Notes: a model not told the origin generated them from the letters alone. Counted from the stretch's first letter, positions 47,470-60,350 are shown. The stretch is 64,000 bases of DNA from Physella acuta (GCF_028476545.1 NW_026731613.1:1-64000); one strand, 5' to 3'. Numbers and translations are program-made.

Positions 47470-48470
47470 TCTTTCTGTTGCAAAGTGTTGTGTTTGAATA
47501 CTAGAAGGTCAATGTACCAAAAGGTCAGCAGCTCATTGTCAGCAGCTCATTGATAATGGTAGTATAAATAATCATATAAATATGATTGGGTCATAACTAT
47601 CCATTTGAAGGACAAAGGTGTAAAACCATGTCTCTAAACCTGAAAGATTCAAAGCCCAATGGGATAAAAAGGTCTAGGATTGTATGGAAAAAATGTATAC
47701 AACCTGAAAGAAGTTAAGTTTTGGTACAGGAAATTTAAATATTTGTTTTTAGTAATCAGATGCAATGAGTAGTTTTTTCTTTTTTTAAATTCTGAAGTTT
47801 TAGGTTATGTTACTCTTACATTCTTGATTTAACTGTATGAAATCATTGCACTATTTTGACTACTACAGCTTGTTTAGAATTATTTTGTTGTGAAAAATTA
47901 AATAAGCATTTAGTCAATTTTAAGTTTTTTGTACTTGTAGACTTATCAGGTTAGCATTTATCTGAAATTTCTTCCTTGTGTTCCTACCATGTTCACACAA
48001 CAAATAAAACAGCTGCTCCAATTTCACAAATTCTTTCTTCTTCTTTGTTCTTATTAGTAGTGTTAGATGGGATCTTCTACACAAGTATTACTTGTCAACA
48101 TGTTTAGCAACATCAGGCCAGTTGACCCCAAGTTTAGCCTGCATTTCTTTTTGGATTCTCTTCCATAGCCTTTGTCCATCAAAGAACAAACTACAAGGCA
48201 GCAGTTGTTAAATTTAGAATTTTTCTCCTAGATGGGATGCTGCCCCTAGCTAATAATTAAGCCTCATCTGCTTAGGGTTTGAACTTGGGACTGTGCAGTT
48301 TAACACCAGCCTGACAATGCCACCCCCAAAAATAATTTCAACAATCTTGATTAGCAGTTCTAAAATTTCACGTTTAGTTTCCATATTTTTGAACAGACAC
48401 TAACCCTATGTTTAGTGTCTTTATGTTATTTACAATAATTAAAATCACTAGGATAAATTATATCCATTTT
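47470..48470. other. Intergenic DNA, nothing recognised
   Basis: No supported gene or repeat apart from short direct repeats (GTCAGCAGCTCATTG twice near 47,523). Confidence 0.4.
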
Positions 48471-48474
48471 CTGC

Positions 48475-48680
48475 TAACCCGAAAATATTAACTTCAAATC
48501 TGGCAAGTCAGTTGAAGGTCCTGAGTCCACCCAGCTCTAATGGGTACCTATCTCATGTTAGGGAAAGTAAAGGGAGCTGGGCAAAGTGCTGACCACACCT
48601 TCCCTTCTTCATATGCCAAGGTCAAGAAAAATATAAACTCTTCTTTATCTGCTTAATGAATCTCTAGGTGTAAAGAGGAT
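48475..48680 (+). mobile_element. tRNA-derived SINE (diverged)
   Basis: Body CCACCCAGCTCTAATGGGTA, then GTGCTGACCACACCTTCCC and a weak 3' domain (AAACTCTTCTTTATCTGC). The head is poorly preserved. Confidence 0.7.
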
Positions 48681-48689
48681 TCGTTAACT

Positions 48690-49680
48690 TATGTTCTGAC
48701 TAGATGATTATTAGTAATATTAGTACAGGTTATTAATAACAGTCTGTCAAAAAAGAAGTGGTTTGGCCTGAATGGTTTCAAACTAGCTGTGTAAGGCACT
48801 ATTCCTAGACAGATGGTCTATGGTACATTTCTTTATAAAATATAGTATCAAGACCCCTAGATAAAATTGACAAGGCAATCCTACACTCAATGACTAAACA
48901 ATTTATCTTAAAAAACTGATTTGAAAAAAAAGAAGCATGGAGCTATATAGCTTCCCTTTGAAGTTAATCAATTCACCAAGGTTAAGTAACTCAACCATGC
49001 ATTAACCATGCATATAAAATTGTATGAAGTATACTATGATAAATTATATTAAAATTTAACAACTTATTATTATAAAAGGTTCATATTTAATTTTTTTTTT
49101 ATATATTAGCCTTAAAACTCATGAACAGAAATAAAACAAAATATATCAGATTTTATTTTATTCCCTTATCAAAGAATCATAGCATAAATAAAAAAACTAA
49201 CCAATTTTGTGATTTACAAACATTAATAAATAATAATTAAATATTCCATATAAAAAGACATAGCAGTATTGTTAAAATACAGATCAAAAGTTATTATCTC
49301 TATTAAACTTATGATAATATTTTAATAAAATGAATGACAAAAAAAAATGAAAGTGAAAATTAATAAAATTGACAAACTGGTCAAAAAGACTTAAAAACAA
49401 AATTACAACATTATATTGGGTCTTAATCTGATGGTGTTTAGTAACAAAATGACAAACAAATCTTATCTAGAGAATTGCCATCAGCAAAACAGTATAAGCT
49501 TGTATTATGGGGACATGCATATAGCCAGTTCCCAGACTGAGTAACAGTAGGTACTCTGTTTTTATTACATGTATAAATGTGTATGTATAGCACTTGTCCC
49601 AGGATAAGATCCAGGGATTATAATGTATTGTGAAAACCAGTCTGTTGTGCTGGGTGATCTTGTGACACAGCAGTACTGCT
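48690..49680. other. AT-rich intergenic DNA
   Basis: No gene supported; several AATAAA-like signals on both strands in very AT-rich sequence. Confidence 0.4.
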
Positions 49681-49689
49681 GATGTGGCT

Positions 49690-49985
49690 ACAAGTGGGAC
49701 CATCAAAGGACAAGTGGGACTATCAAAGGACAAGTGGGACCATCAAAGTACAAGTGGGATCATCAAATTCCAAGAGGGATCATCAAATTCCAAGTGGGAT
49801 CATCAAATTCCAAGGGGGATCATCAAATTCCAAGTGGGATCATCAAATTCCAAGTGGGATCATCAAAGTACAAGTAGGGTCATCAAAGTACAAGTGGGGT
49901 CATCAAAGTACAAGTGGGGTCATCAAAGTACAAGTGGGGTCATCAAAGTACAAGTGGGATCATCAAATTACAAGTAGGATCATCA
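49690..49985 (+). repeat. 20-bp minisatellite, about 15 copies
   Basis: Unit close to GGGATCATCAAATTCCAAGT, with sub-blocks differing at AAATTCC or AAAGTAC and GGGATC or GGGGTC. Because 20 is not a multiple of 3, each frame gives a 20-residue peptide repeat (frames of 97 and 105 codons); these are satellite translations. Confidence 0.92.
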
Positions 49986-49999
49986 AAGTTACATTGTAG

Positions 50000-50940
50000 T
50001 AATGAGGTTGTCCTTTCAGGTTCATATCATGTGACCACATCAGTTGGGCTTATCTATAATTGTCTGAGTTACCTGTTTCTACAACAACTGTTACACTTGT
50101 ATTTACATTTGGGTTCCATCCTCTGTTTATTCATAACAGCGCTGCCTTTACTTCCTGAATATGTGGGTCTAGTTTTATATCAACATCAAATTCATCAACT
50201 CCTCTGTCTTCTACATGCCATAAGACATTCATATATAATATCATTGTACAATTTATTTGGGGAAAATCTAGAAAAAGAAATTAAAAGACATTTAACATCA
50301 AACAATGGGGAATAAGTAGAGATGAACTGCAATTTTAAACTTTATTATTGTTCGAGAAGACTTAAACAATATAAAAACTACATTTGTTTACCATAAAATA
50401 TCAATTGATTTTATCAAAATAAATCTGACGCCTAGAAATTGGTTGTTAAAAAATGGTTTGCTATTATTTATTATTTAACTGGCTATGATGCTGAAACCAT
50501 TCATTTGTAATGCTGTGACTACTTATAATCAGTGAGCTAATTAACTGTGTAAAATAATCTACCACAGTTCATCCCATCAAAAAGGTGGACAAAATAGGCA
50601 TTACCCAACATAATGAAACAAAAATATTGTAGTTTGAAAATGTATGACAAACACTAAGCAATCATCTTTATAAGCTATAACATGATCAGTAAGGTACAAT
50701 TTGTAAAATAAAACAATACAAAACATTTTGTTAAAATGACATTGAAATTTTACAAATAGAAAAAAAAATAAAGCTTGGTCTTTTTGGCGGACCAAGAGAC
50801 GGTTTTAAAATGTAGAGCAAACAACACCCTAATAGCAGTGGATATTTAAAGTAACGCCAAATAGATTTACGAAAGTAGGCTACTACTTTTACATAACTTA
50901 CGCTTCTAAATTGTGAAAAGTGCTCCATAAAAATGGACAA
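50000..50940. other. 3' flank and 3' UTR side of the IAP-like gene
   Basis: Downstream of the minus-strand TGA at 50,946. TTTATT (AATAAA on the minus strand) occurs at about 50,340 and 50,466, giving plausible polyadenylation signals. No other gene supported. Confidence 0.4.
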
Positions 50941-50945
50941 ACACT

Positions 50946-53900
50946 CTAACGGTTGTGTATTGAAGCCCTGACGTAAGCCCTGATGTGGCTCCTGCAGACT
51001 GGACAGTCGTGGAAGGCCACAGCACACTCCTGACATGACACCAGATGGCCACATGGCAGAAACACAATTTTCACTTCCTTGTCCATGCATATCTTGCAGA
51101 TCAGATTGTTGCGTAGTGTGCTGTTCTGTTCCTTCAGGTCCTGGATTATCTCTAGAAGAAGATTAATTGGACTAAATGAGTTGAACATCTTTAAGAACTC
51201 AGCAAGATAATCAAAGCATGATTAGTGAGATATCTATCTTTGGTGTGGTATAAATTAATATGATACAGTCTTTAATGTGAAAGGAAATGTATTTACTATT
51301 TATCATTGCAGCTGTTTTGGTATATATTTCAGTTCTAAATATATATTCTTGATACAAATGACTTAAAAACTATTTGACTAGTTTTTATAGTTAAAAAAGA
51401 TTACAAACATCAATCACTTTATAATAGAAAGGAAATGTTTACAACATTCCACACAGATGATGAGGTAAATAACAGACAATTGAATATTACAGTGCCATCA
51501 ATAGTATATTTTTAATCAATGAGAGAGTTTACATAAAATCAAGGTTTTTCTCTAGATTTATGACTTCAAAAAGTTTATTTTTCTATTAAAAAAAAAGAAT
51601 GAAATATTCTTCAAAAGAATAATTGAATAATTTGGAAAGAAAATCGCCTATGTAAAAATTCTACATGATTAGTTTTGTTAGGTAAACTTTTACAACAGAA
51701 AATCTGTAAACTATCATGTAGTGGTGTAATTGGTTTTTCCAACTGCCTGTTAATAACAGAAAAATACCTGATTATAGTGTTGTTCAGCACTATAACAGAC
51801 TAAAGCTAAAACTCACTCAAATCTTCCTTGCTGTCAACCAATACTGGCATGGCTGCTGTGGCACCTTCAGCTCTGCTGCCCTCCAACAGTTTCTCTAGAA
51901 TAACATCAGACCTTAAGGTTCCACCTGAAATGATGTATAGAATAAAGCTTGGTTTAATTTAAGAATAACATCAGACCTTAAGGTTCCACCTGAAATGATG
52001 TATAGAATAAAGCTTCGTTTAATTTAAGAATAACATCAGACCTTAAGGTTCCACCTGAAATGATGTATAGAATAAAGCTTGGTTTAATTTAAGAATAACA
52101 TCAGACCTTAAGGTTCCACCTGAAATGATTTAAAGAATAAAGCTTCGTTTAATTTTAAAATAACATCAGACCTTAAGGTTCCACCTGAAATGATGTATAG
52201 AATAAAGCATGGTCAAATTTTACAATATTAGACCTTAAGGTTCCACCTGAAATGATGTATAGAATAAAGCATGGTCAAATTTTACAATATTAGACCTTAA
52301 GGTTCCACCTGAAATGATGTATAAGGTTCCAACTGGAATAGTTCATAGAATAAAGTATGGTCAACTTTTTGGGAATAACATAAGACCTCAAGGTCTATTA
52401 AATTAACTTCAGACCCCCCCCCCCCCACACACACAATAATTTATAGAAGAATACAGCATGGTCCAATTTTAGAAAACATCAGGCCTCAATGTCCCCCCTG
52501 AAATAATGGAGTAGAGTAATGCCAAATTTTTGACTGAAAAATCTAGCCTATTTTAATTCTTACTTTTGGAAAGAAATTTAAAATATTTAAGACCAGTTAA
52601 TATTGGTCATTTAATATTGGTTATTTAATATTGGTCATTTAATATTGGTCATATAATATTGGTCATTTAATATTGGTCATTTAATGTTGGTCATTTAATA
52701 TTGGTCATATAATATTGGTCATTTAATATTGGTCATATAATATTGGTCATTTAATATTGGTCATTTAATATTGGTAATTTAATATTGGTCATTTAATATT
52801 GGTAATTTAATATTGGTTATTTAATATTGGTCATTTAATACTGGTCATATAATATTGGTCATTTAATATTGGTCATTTAATATTGGTCATTTAATATTGG
52901 TCATTTGACAGGTAAACACTAGAAAAAAGTCAACTGTATAGTATAACAACTACATTAGCAGATTAAATAAGGTGGAATGGTCAAATACTGAACAGTTTCA
53001 TCACCCACCTGATTCTCTAATGCTTCTAGCAGCACTGTAGACATCCTCTGCCCCGTATCCTTCTTCTATAAGAGACATGACAGCGGCATCATATTCCACT
53101 GGGGTGTCATCAAACTCTAATACAATGTACATAGTGTAGAAGAGTTTTTAAATATTTTAATTGTGTACAGTTATTTTGATTGCATATGTTCAGTAGAAAT
53201 AGCTACAAATTAGTGATTGCAGAACCTGTTACTAGCAATATTAGTATGTAGCTGTGGTTCCCCAATTATCTACTGCTGTGCTCACAGAAAGCTAAAAAAC
53301 CTTTATGTTTAACTGATACTACACAAGCAGTATAAAATTGTATACCAGCACTTCATAACATTATGTTTACATATACAAAATTGAAAAAAATACACAGGTA
53401 CTGTTTAAGTTAAAGATGTTTCAAAATTAATTATGTTTAATTTTTAACTGTGTATTAAAAAAAAATGAAAACAGTTAAATAGCCCAAAGCAATAATGTTA
53501 ATTATTAATATTAATTATTAATAATGTTACTAGTTACAAAGGGCAAAATATATTCAATTAAACAAACCAATCTGGTTGCCAATGTAATTCTTATAAATTG
53601 GATTTTAAGTTTTTAATGACGACATTATTTTAAAAAATCATAATGAAATGTAATGAAAAAGTAGACTGGTGTTATGAATGCTAAAAAAGTATTTATTTTT
53701 TTTGGAAGATTAAACCTGACATGTAGCAAAGTTTGTGACAGTTTATATTTAATTTGCATAAAAAGCTGCATTAAGAGACATCAAGAAGCTACTCACGGTT
53801 CAGAATGACGGCTCCACTACGCTCCATGTACTGTCTGACTTCTTCAAAGGTGATTATCTTCTGTGAAAAAAAAAAAAAAATGTCTAATGTATTTTAGTCA

Positions 53901-56900
53901 TACATTTTATTTTATTACTATACAAACCATATCAAAATGTGTGTTGTTGAAACAGAAAAAAAAATTGAATCAAACTATCAAATTTTTAAATAAAAGAAGG
54001 TTAAGTGAATCTATAACTAGCAAGCACTCTAGGAGCCACACAGGAGTTTCAATCATAATGTCGTAAATTCCAGGAAATTAAATTATCAGGAGCAAAAGTT
54101 GAGCAAAATTGATATTTTGACACTGGTATCAATTTGATTTCTTAAATGATTATTTGGTGGCACAAAATCAAATCAAGGTGCCTATTTCTCACAAACTGGG
54201 GGTAGCCTTGGCCAACTCAAACATCAATTTGAAAATAAAACACTAATTCATACAAATATGTAGGCTACATGATAATACATTACATTTTCACTATTCACAC
54301 AGATTTTGAAGATATTTTACAAGCCACCACTAAGCTGAGTAACTTTTATTTTTCGTTATCTATTCCAGTTCAAGCCAAAGACACATGAAACAGATGAAGT
54401 AGAGTCAATCTATTTCAATGACCTTGGCATAATGGAGATAGTGTGGTCAGCACCATGCCCAGTCGCCTTAGTCAGGTGCCCATTACAGCAGGGTGCACTT
54501 AGGACTCAAACCCAGGATTCAGACTCAAGACTTTCGGGTTAGCAGTTTTGAGCTCTACCAACCAACCACACCGTTCCGCCAACTTGTGTTTTGACTAACC
54601 TTGTTCTTGTCAGTGTTCTTGATCTCAAACCCAGGATTCAAACTCAAGACTTTCGGGTTAGCAGTTTTGAGCTCTACCAACCAACCACACCGTTCCGCCA
54701 ACTTGTGTTTTGACTAACCTTGTTCTTGTCAGTGTTCTTGATCTCAAACCCAGGATTCAGACTCAAGACTTTTGGGTTAGCAGTTTTGAGCTCTACCAAC
54801 CAACCACACCGTTCCGCCAACTTGTGTTTTGACTAACCTTGTTCTTGTCAGTGTTCTTGATCTCAAACCCAGGATTCAGACTCAAGACTTTCGTGTTAGC
54901 AGTTTTGAACTCTACCAACCAACCACAACATTCCCCTAACTAGTGTTTTGACTAGCCTTGTTCTTGTCAGCGTTCTTGATGTCCTGTACAGCATCAACAA
55001 AAGCCTGACCCTTCCCCAACCACCCCGTTCCCCTAACTTGTGTTTTGACTCACCTTGTTCTTGTCAGCATTCTTGATCTCAAACCCAGGATTCAAACTCA
55101 AGACTTTCGGGTTAGCAGTTTTGAGCTCTACCAACCAACCACACCGTTCCCCCAACTTGTGTTTCTACTGACCTTGTTCTTGTCAGCGGTCTTGATCTCC
55201 TGTACTGCGTCAACAAAAGCCTGCCCCTTGTACTGCCTGATGTAGCTACACTTTGGGTACCACCTGGCATGTTCAACAAAGGGATCATCCCCTAGGGTCC
55301 AGTTCCTGAGGGCACCCCCACAGAAAAAACATTTCCCACAATCACTGTAGCCTGTTAAGAGAGTTTATAACACATGAACGAATACCGACTTCAGTTATTG
55401 TGAGAAATTTTTAAACAGCACAACATAGAAAAATGAAACTCCTCATTAATAACACAAATACATGTATCAAATTACAGCACTGTACATTTCAAAATAGATT
55501 AAAAGCTATATTGTAAAATATTCTGAAAATTTTATAATTCATTATTTTTATTTATTTTAAAATCATTTTAGTGAAGCATCAGACTTATTTTATCTAAACC
55601 CATATGCTATAGCCTATATGTATTGATCACTACCAATATTTTGAAACCTGAATTTATAGCACCACTTTTAAAACCCAAAACTAGTTTTTATTTTTAAGCT
55701 ATTCTGGCTTATAAACTGAGACAATACTTTATTAGATGATGATATGACAATGGAAATTAATATAATTATATAACTGATTGGGCAAATGGGAAAAAGTAAA
55801 TGTTAAAACAGTTTGGGTTTGTGAAAATTATCTATTTTAAATTTTTCTTTAGGGTATTCTAGTATGTATAATTTACTGGTGTCTTCAAGAAATTGTTAAA
55901 ATTGTAACGAACATCAGGCCAATTAGTTAAAATTGTAACGAACATCAGGCCAATCGGTTAAAATTGTAACGAACATCAGGCTAATCAGTTAAAATTTTGT
56001 AACGAACATCAGGCTAATTAGTTAAAATTGTAACGAACATCAGGCCAATCAGTTAAAATCGTAACGAACTATGTTAAATTTTTCTTTAGGGTATTCTAGT
56101 ATGTATAATTTACTGGTGTCTTCAAGAAATTGTTAAAATTGTAACGAACATCAGGCCAATTAGTTAAAATTGTAACGAACATCAGGCTAATCAGTTAAAA
56201 TTGTAACGAACATCAGGCTAATCAGTTTAAATTTTGTAACGAACATCAGGCTAATTAGTTAAAATTGTAACGAACATCAGGCTAATTAGTTAAAATTGTA
56301 ACGAACATCAGGCTAATTAGTTAAAATTGTAACGAACATCAGACTAATCAGTTAAAATTGTAACGAACATCAGGCTAATCAGTTAGAATTGTAACGAACA
56401 TCAGGCTAATCAGTTAAAATTGTAACGAACATCAGGCCAATCAGCTAAAATTGTAACGAACATCAGGCTAATTAGTTAAAATTGTAACGAAGATCAGGCT
56501 AATTAGTTAAAATTGTAACGAACATCAGGCCAATCAGCTAAAATTGACAACTATCTGAGAGTTGTACTTACCCAAAAAGTGGAGTCCAGATCTGGCCACA
56601 TCCAAACTGGATACAGGACAGTCAGCTGGCCATCCATCAAAAGACTCAATCCGCTTGCTCAGGATAGCATACTCCGGATTTTTTGGTTTCTCGTGGAAGA
56701 TGCCGAGATCCTGTAGGTTAAGGTCACGACCTGCGGCTGCGTTACCGCTGGCTGCTGCCCTGTTTTGGTTACCAGCGGAGGGTTGGGGAGGGACGGATAA
56801 TGGGACGCGCGGGATGGAGTAGATTGAAGAGTTTATGTTCGGATGAAGCGGCTGCGCAGCATCAGCTGGCCCAGTTGCACCTTGACCCAGACTGTCGGCC

Positions 56901-59412
56901 CTGCTGTTATTTTCAGTGATCATGTCCACAACGTCCATGTCGGCAGCGCTAGCCCCTATTGAAGATGCAGGCGCGGCGCCGTAGCTGGGTTGATTTCCAT
57001 TTTGTCCCAAGTTATTGAACATCGCTGCTGTATCTGATATTTCTCTACTTAAAGAAGACGAGGCTGTGTTGTTGGTTTCCATGACAACCACAATAGGGCA
57101 GTTGGGGCTGTTGAGCTTGTGGACTTCCTCCACATTTTCCACAGGTTCCCATTTCTCCTTCACCAGGGAACAGAAGAAGCAGATGACCTTCTGACTCTTC
57201 CCCTCCCCGATGTACACAAACCCCAGGCTAGCTAGGATGGACGCGGAGATGGGACTGTCCACAGGGTAGTCAGCAAATGATGCCACTCTCATGGTCTCCC
57301 TTTCAAACTCTTTCCAAGGTATTCCCCTCACCTCTTTAGGGTGGTCTGCCCTCCCAGAGGGAGACCGAAGCATGTAAACACTTGTCTCTCTTAAATGTAA
57401 GCCAAGAACTTGCTTTATTCCAATAGTTGAGATGAGTTTTCCAACTATTTCCAAATTTTCATTCCCATTTACCTGATCTACATTTAGATCATGGGAAGAA
57501 GCTTTTATAGATAGAGTAACAGATTCAGCCTTATAATCATCTTGGTGTTTACTCTTGTTGCTATTCAGATGCCTGGTTAAAGCACCAAAACTTTTTTCTG
57601 ATCCTTGAGAGCCACAGGTTTCATTGCAAAAATCTTGAAAACTTTCATTTTCACATTTAAGTGATTTATGCTTCAAATCAAAAGTATGAAAAAATTTCTC
57701 ATCGCTGGGAGTTGTAATTGAAGAAGAAGTAAAAAGTGGCAGTAAACATTTTCGAGAAAGAAAGGTAGAAAGTATTCTTTGAGATAGCAAAAGATGACAA
57801 GAAGTCAAAGGCTTTTCGGATTGTAACAAGCAAATTAACTTGTCACTTCCCAGTATGTACACACAAGCTGTACTAGATCCTGGATATTTACTTGTGTAGA
57901 CATTCCTGGTGTACCAACCCTCCTTCTCATGTTTGTGTGGCCATTGGCCTAAGGAGACATGTTCAACACACCCATGAGGATGTAACACTACAACAATCAA
58001 TGTATCTGTGAGAGAATGTCTCCAGCATTTGTTTTCTTCTGCCCAATACATCTTCTCTAGTAGCTCTAATAACTCTACCATACAGCTAACAGAAGTAACC
58101 ACTTGACTGTCATCAAAACCTAAAGTTGGCCTACACCAAGCATGTCTCATCTTGCTGACATCACACACCACAGGACGATACAAAGGTAAATGAAAGTTCA
58201 CCCCACTATAATTTCCTTCAGAGTTTGATCCACTGTGTACATGATGACAACACCGTGGGTTACAGCCTACTCTGTACACATAAGCCCCAGCACTTCCAGG
58301 ACATGTACATGTTGTGTACCAGTACCTGGTGTACGTGGTGTACAAGTCATCCCTCTCACATTTGTGTGTCCATTGTCCTACAGAGACCTGTTTAGAACAG
58401 CCGTGAGGATGTGACACTATAACGGTCAACTTGTCCACATCAACAAATCTTCTGTATTTGTCCCATCCTTCCCTACATAGATCATCAAAGTCCCGACACA
58501 ACTTGTCCAGTTCATCAACCAACTCTAAGTCACGTGTCAAATAACTCAACTGACCCAAGTCCCCCTCAATGTGTGCCCTCTTCACCTCCCAGCCATCAAG
58601 ACTGACCCCTGGACTTTTATTGTCATCAAAACCTAAAACACAACTGGTCTGTCTCGCCTCACTGTCATCAAACACCACATGTGTGGCTGTCACCACATGA
58701 ACCTGCCCCCACACTATTCTGGGTGAGGCAGAGACTTGACACTTGGCACAATGACAAGTTCTGTCACTCTCTGTGTACTTGGTCACACCCCACACCCTCC
58801 CTGTCCCTAACCTAATCCCATGACTGCCTCTGCGAATATAATTTGGATGTTGAACTTGAGTGCCTGGGTAAAACTCTGGTCTCTCTAGACTGGTGAATTT
58901 ACTCTGCACCTGGACAGTTAGGGCTGCCAATGTTTTGATTGTCTCAGACATGAGCTCGTCGTCATGGTAACGTGAGGGGAGATAACTTGCGTTGAAATCT
59001 TTAAGTGGTATAAAACCTTTGTGACCTGCATTCTTCTTACAGCCAGTAACATGTTTGTGTAGATCAGCTTCTCCTCTATAGCACATTTCAGCTTCATGAT
59101 TTCCTACAGGAGATAAATTTTTAAGTCTAAAGTTATGAAGCTTAAATAACTAACATTAAAAAAATCTTTAACATGCGATGTCTCTTGGGCCTACTAGTAG
59201 GCTGCATACACTATTAGATTATAAACATATATTTTTAATGTGGAAACATGTCTGAGATTATGGAATTTGTAACTTGTTTTGAATCTAATTAAGTTATGAG
59301 GTAAATAAAAAAAAAATGATAGCATATTCTACATAAACAGGCTAGATATTATTCAAATAGTGTTACCTTCAACAGCTGGCTTAATTTTCTCTGTTGCACT
59401 ACGATTTCCCAT
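50946..59412 (-). CDS. Inhibitor-of-apoptosis-like protein: PA-protease-like N-terminus, two BIR domains, UBA-like, RING
   Basis: Seven coding exons, all phases consistent: 59,412-59,367; 59,103-56,572; 55,351-55,173; 53,860-53,797; 53,116-53,009; 51,924-51,817; 51,151-50,946 (stop). About 1,080 residues, starting MGNRSATEKIKP. Residues about 105-300 are Cys/His-rich with TATHVVFDD and CPGSAGAYVY, and a second partial unit (about 340-435) has YPGSSTACVY. BIR1 about 615-686 (CFFC, later H-x6-C). BIR2 about 827-895, split by an intron, with the canonical CFFC...GDDPFVEHARWYPKC. A UBA-like helical stretch (VEYDAAVMSLIEEGYGAEDV) lies at about 945-970. RING about 1031-1065: CKIC, PCGH, CQEC, CPVC. 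Established: BIR zinc domains bind caspases or IAP-binding motifs and the RING is an E3 ubiquitin ligase. The domain order BIR-BIR-UBA-RING matches cIAP/XIAP-type proteins; the long N-terminal extension (usual IAPs are 350-620 residues) is unusual. At least one 5' non-coding exon exists, because the first coding exon has an acceptor at 59,424. Confidence 0.9.
51160..51810. other. IAP intron 6
   Basis: AT-rich intron between exons 51,924-51,817 and 51,151-50,946; nothing else recognised. Confidence 0.6.
51899..52330 (+). repeat. 65-bp tandem repeat that copies an IAP splice acceptor
   Basis: At least five 65-bp units plus shorter variants contain, on the minus strand, TCATTTCAG followed by GTGGAACCTTAAGGTCTGAT, i.e. 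the acceptor and first 20-odd bases of IAP exon 51,924-51,817. Only the unit next to the exon leads into a full exon. Confidence 0.9.
52585..52910. repeat. 14-bp minisatellite ATTTAATATTGGTC, about 23 copies
   Basis: Near-perfect 14-mer array in the IAP intron between exons 53,116-53,009 and 51,924-51,817, with ATATAATATTGGTC and ATTTAATATTGGTA variants. Confidence 0.92.
53120..53790. other. IAP intron 4
   Basis: AT-rich, no other feature. Confidence 0.6.
54355..54590 (-). mobile_element. tRNA-derived SINE in an IAP intron
   Basis: Inverted orientation: 3' domain ACAGATGAAGTAGAGTCAAT, body GTGTGGTCAGCACCATGCCC, tRNA head region CTTTCGGGTTAGCAGTTTTG with GAGCTCTACCAACCAACCAC. Same strand as the host gene. 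Confidence 0.8.
54583..55165 (-). repeat. 120-bp tandem repeat fusing a SINE head with an IAP splice donor
   Basis: Units starting near 54,583, 54,703, 54,823, 54,943 and 55,038 each join the SINE tRNA head to a fragment that reads, on the minus strand, ATCAAGAACACTGACAAGAA then CAAG|GTTAGT, the end and donor of IAP exon 55,351-55,173. The unit at about 54,956-55,015 keeps a longer piece of exon (coding QAFVDAVQDIKNADKNK). Confidence 0.85.
55360..55890. other. IAP intron 2, non-repetitive part
   Basis: AT-rich, no other feature. Confidence 0.5.
55891..56545. repeat. 31-bp minisatellite with higher-order duplication, in the BIR2 intron
   Basis: About 20 units of AGTTAAAATTGTAACGAACA + TCAGGCTAATC. 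The array is interrupted at about 56,075-56,135 by a repeat of the 60-bp lead-in TTTCTTTAGGGTATTCTAGT... that also begins it at 55,845, showing a 230-bp duplication of array plus flank. It ends 27 bp from the exon donor at 56,571. Confidence 0.9.
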
Positions 59413-59423
59413 GGCTTGAGCTG

Positions 59424-60350
59424 CTGTTAATATATAATTTTCAATTATGAACAATTGAAGGCTTGAAACATGCTACCTACTTTACAAAAGATATGTACTT
59501 TTAATTAAATAACATTAACAAATATTAAGTAAATTTATCCAAGATTCATATCAACTTCACCGTAACGATGAATAACCAGCACGAGTTGTTAATACAATTT
59601 TAGTAAAGGTATTCAACTATTTAATGCATAATTTAGAGATGATTGTTTAGGATAAAGCTCCGACCATTAGGTTATCCACTCTCAAGAATGGTATACATTG
59701 ATTGGATATTTAGATGGATATCACCCTGTTTAAATTACTTGATAAGCATGAAAGAGAAATGCAACCAACGCAAAGAAGGTGATATAGCTGAAGCAATATT
59801 TTAACACAGTTTAATAGTTTTAACCAAAAAATAATGTGTTTTATTTTTAAAGTTAATGAAATATACGCATAAATGAAAAACAAGCAAATTATTCAAACAC
59901 AGTATGAAAGTCGACGCATTATCCAACAGTTATATACCGATTGAATTTAATGGTTTTTCTGTAGGTCTTATTGTGGAGTGATCTGTCACTTGTGTTTTGA
60001 CTTGTATAATGTATATAATGAATAATGATGGATGGTCTAGCAAACATATTAAATAATAAAATATCTGCACATTTACATATAAATTTATTAATTTTAATGT
60101 TTACATTACATTAAGGTCTAGATCTATGTAAACATAAAATTAAAAGTATTGGGATTTACTGTGCAGATGAACCAAGAAAATATAATTCTAATATATAGAT
60201 CTAGATGACAACAGAAGGGGTGTAAAATAATATAAAGATACATCTGTTTCAAAACACACTTTAAAATTTGTGAACTCACTAGGTGATAGACCTAGATCTA
60301 GCATAGTATAAAATATTAAAATATAGATCTATATTTAATAAAGATATTGA
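59424..60350. other. IAP upstream region / first intron
   Basis: AT-rich. The block 59,721-59,823 is duplicated at 61,511-61,621. No promoter motif I can defend. Confidence 0.4.
59710..59823 (+). repeat. 100-bp duplicated block, copy 1 (partner 61,511-61,621)
   Basis: CACCCTGTTTAAATTACTTG to TTTAATAGTTTTAAC, about 97% alike by eye. Reads openly on the plus strand as ITLFKLL(D/G)KHEREMQPTQRR and then GTGATA, like an exon with a donor. Confidence 0.75.

Noticed and set aside
49682-50315. Repeat proteins with KVQVGSS or DHQSTSG units
   Set aside because: Produced by a 20-bp satellite read in different frames; frames end in ordinary AT-rich sequence without conserved features.
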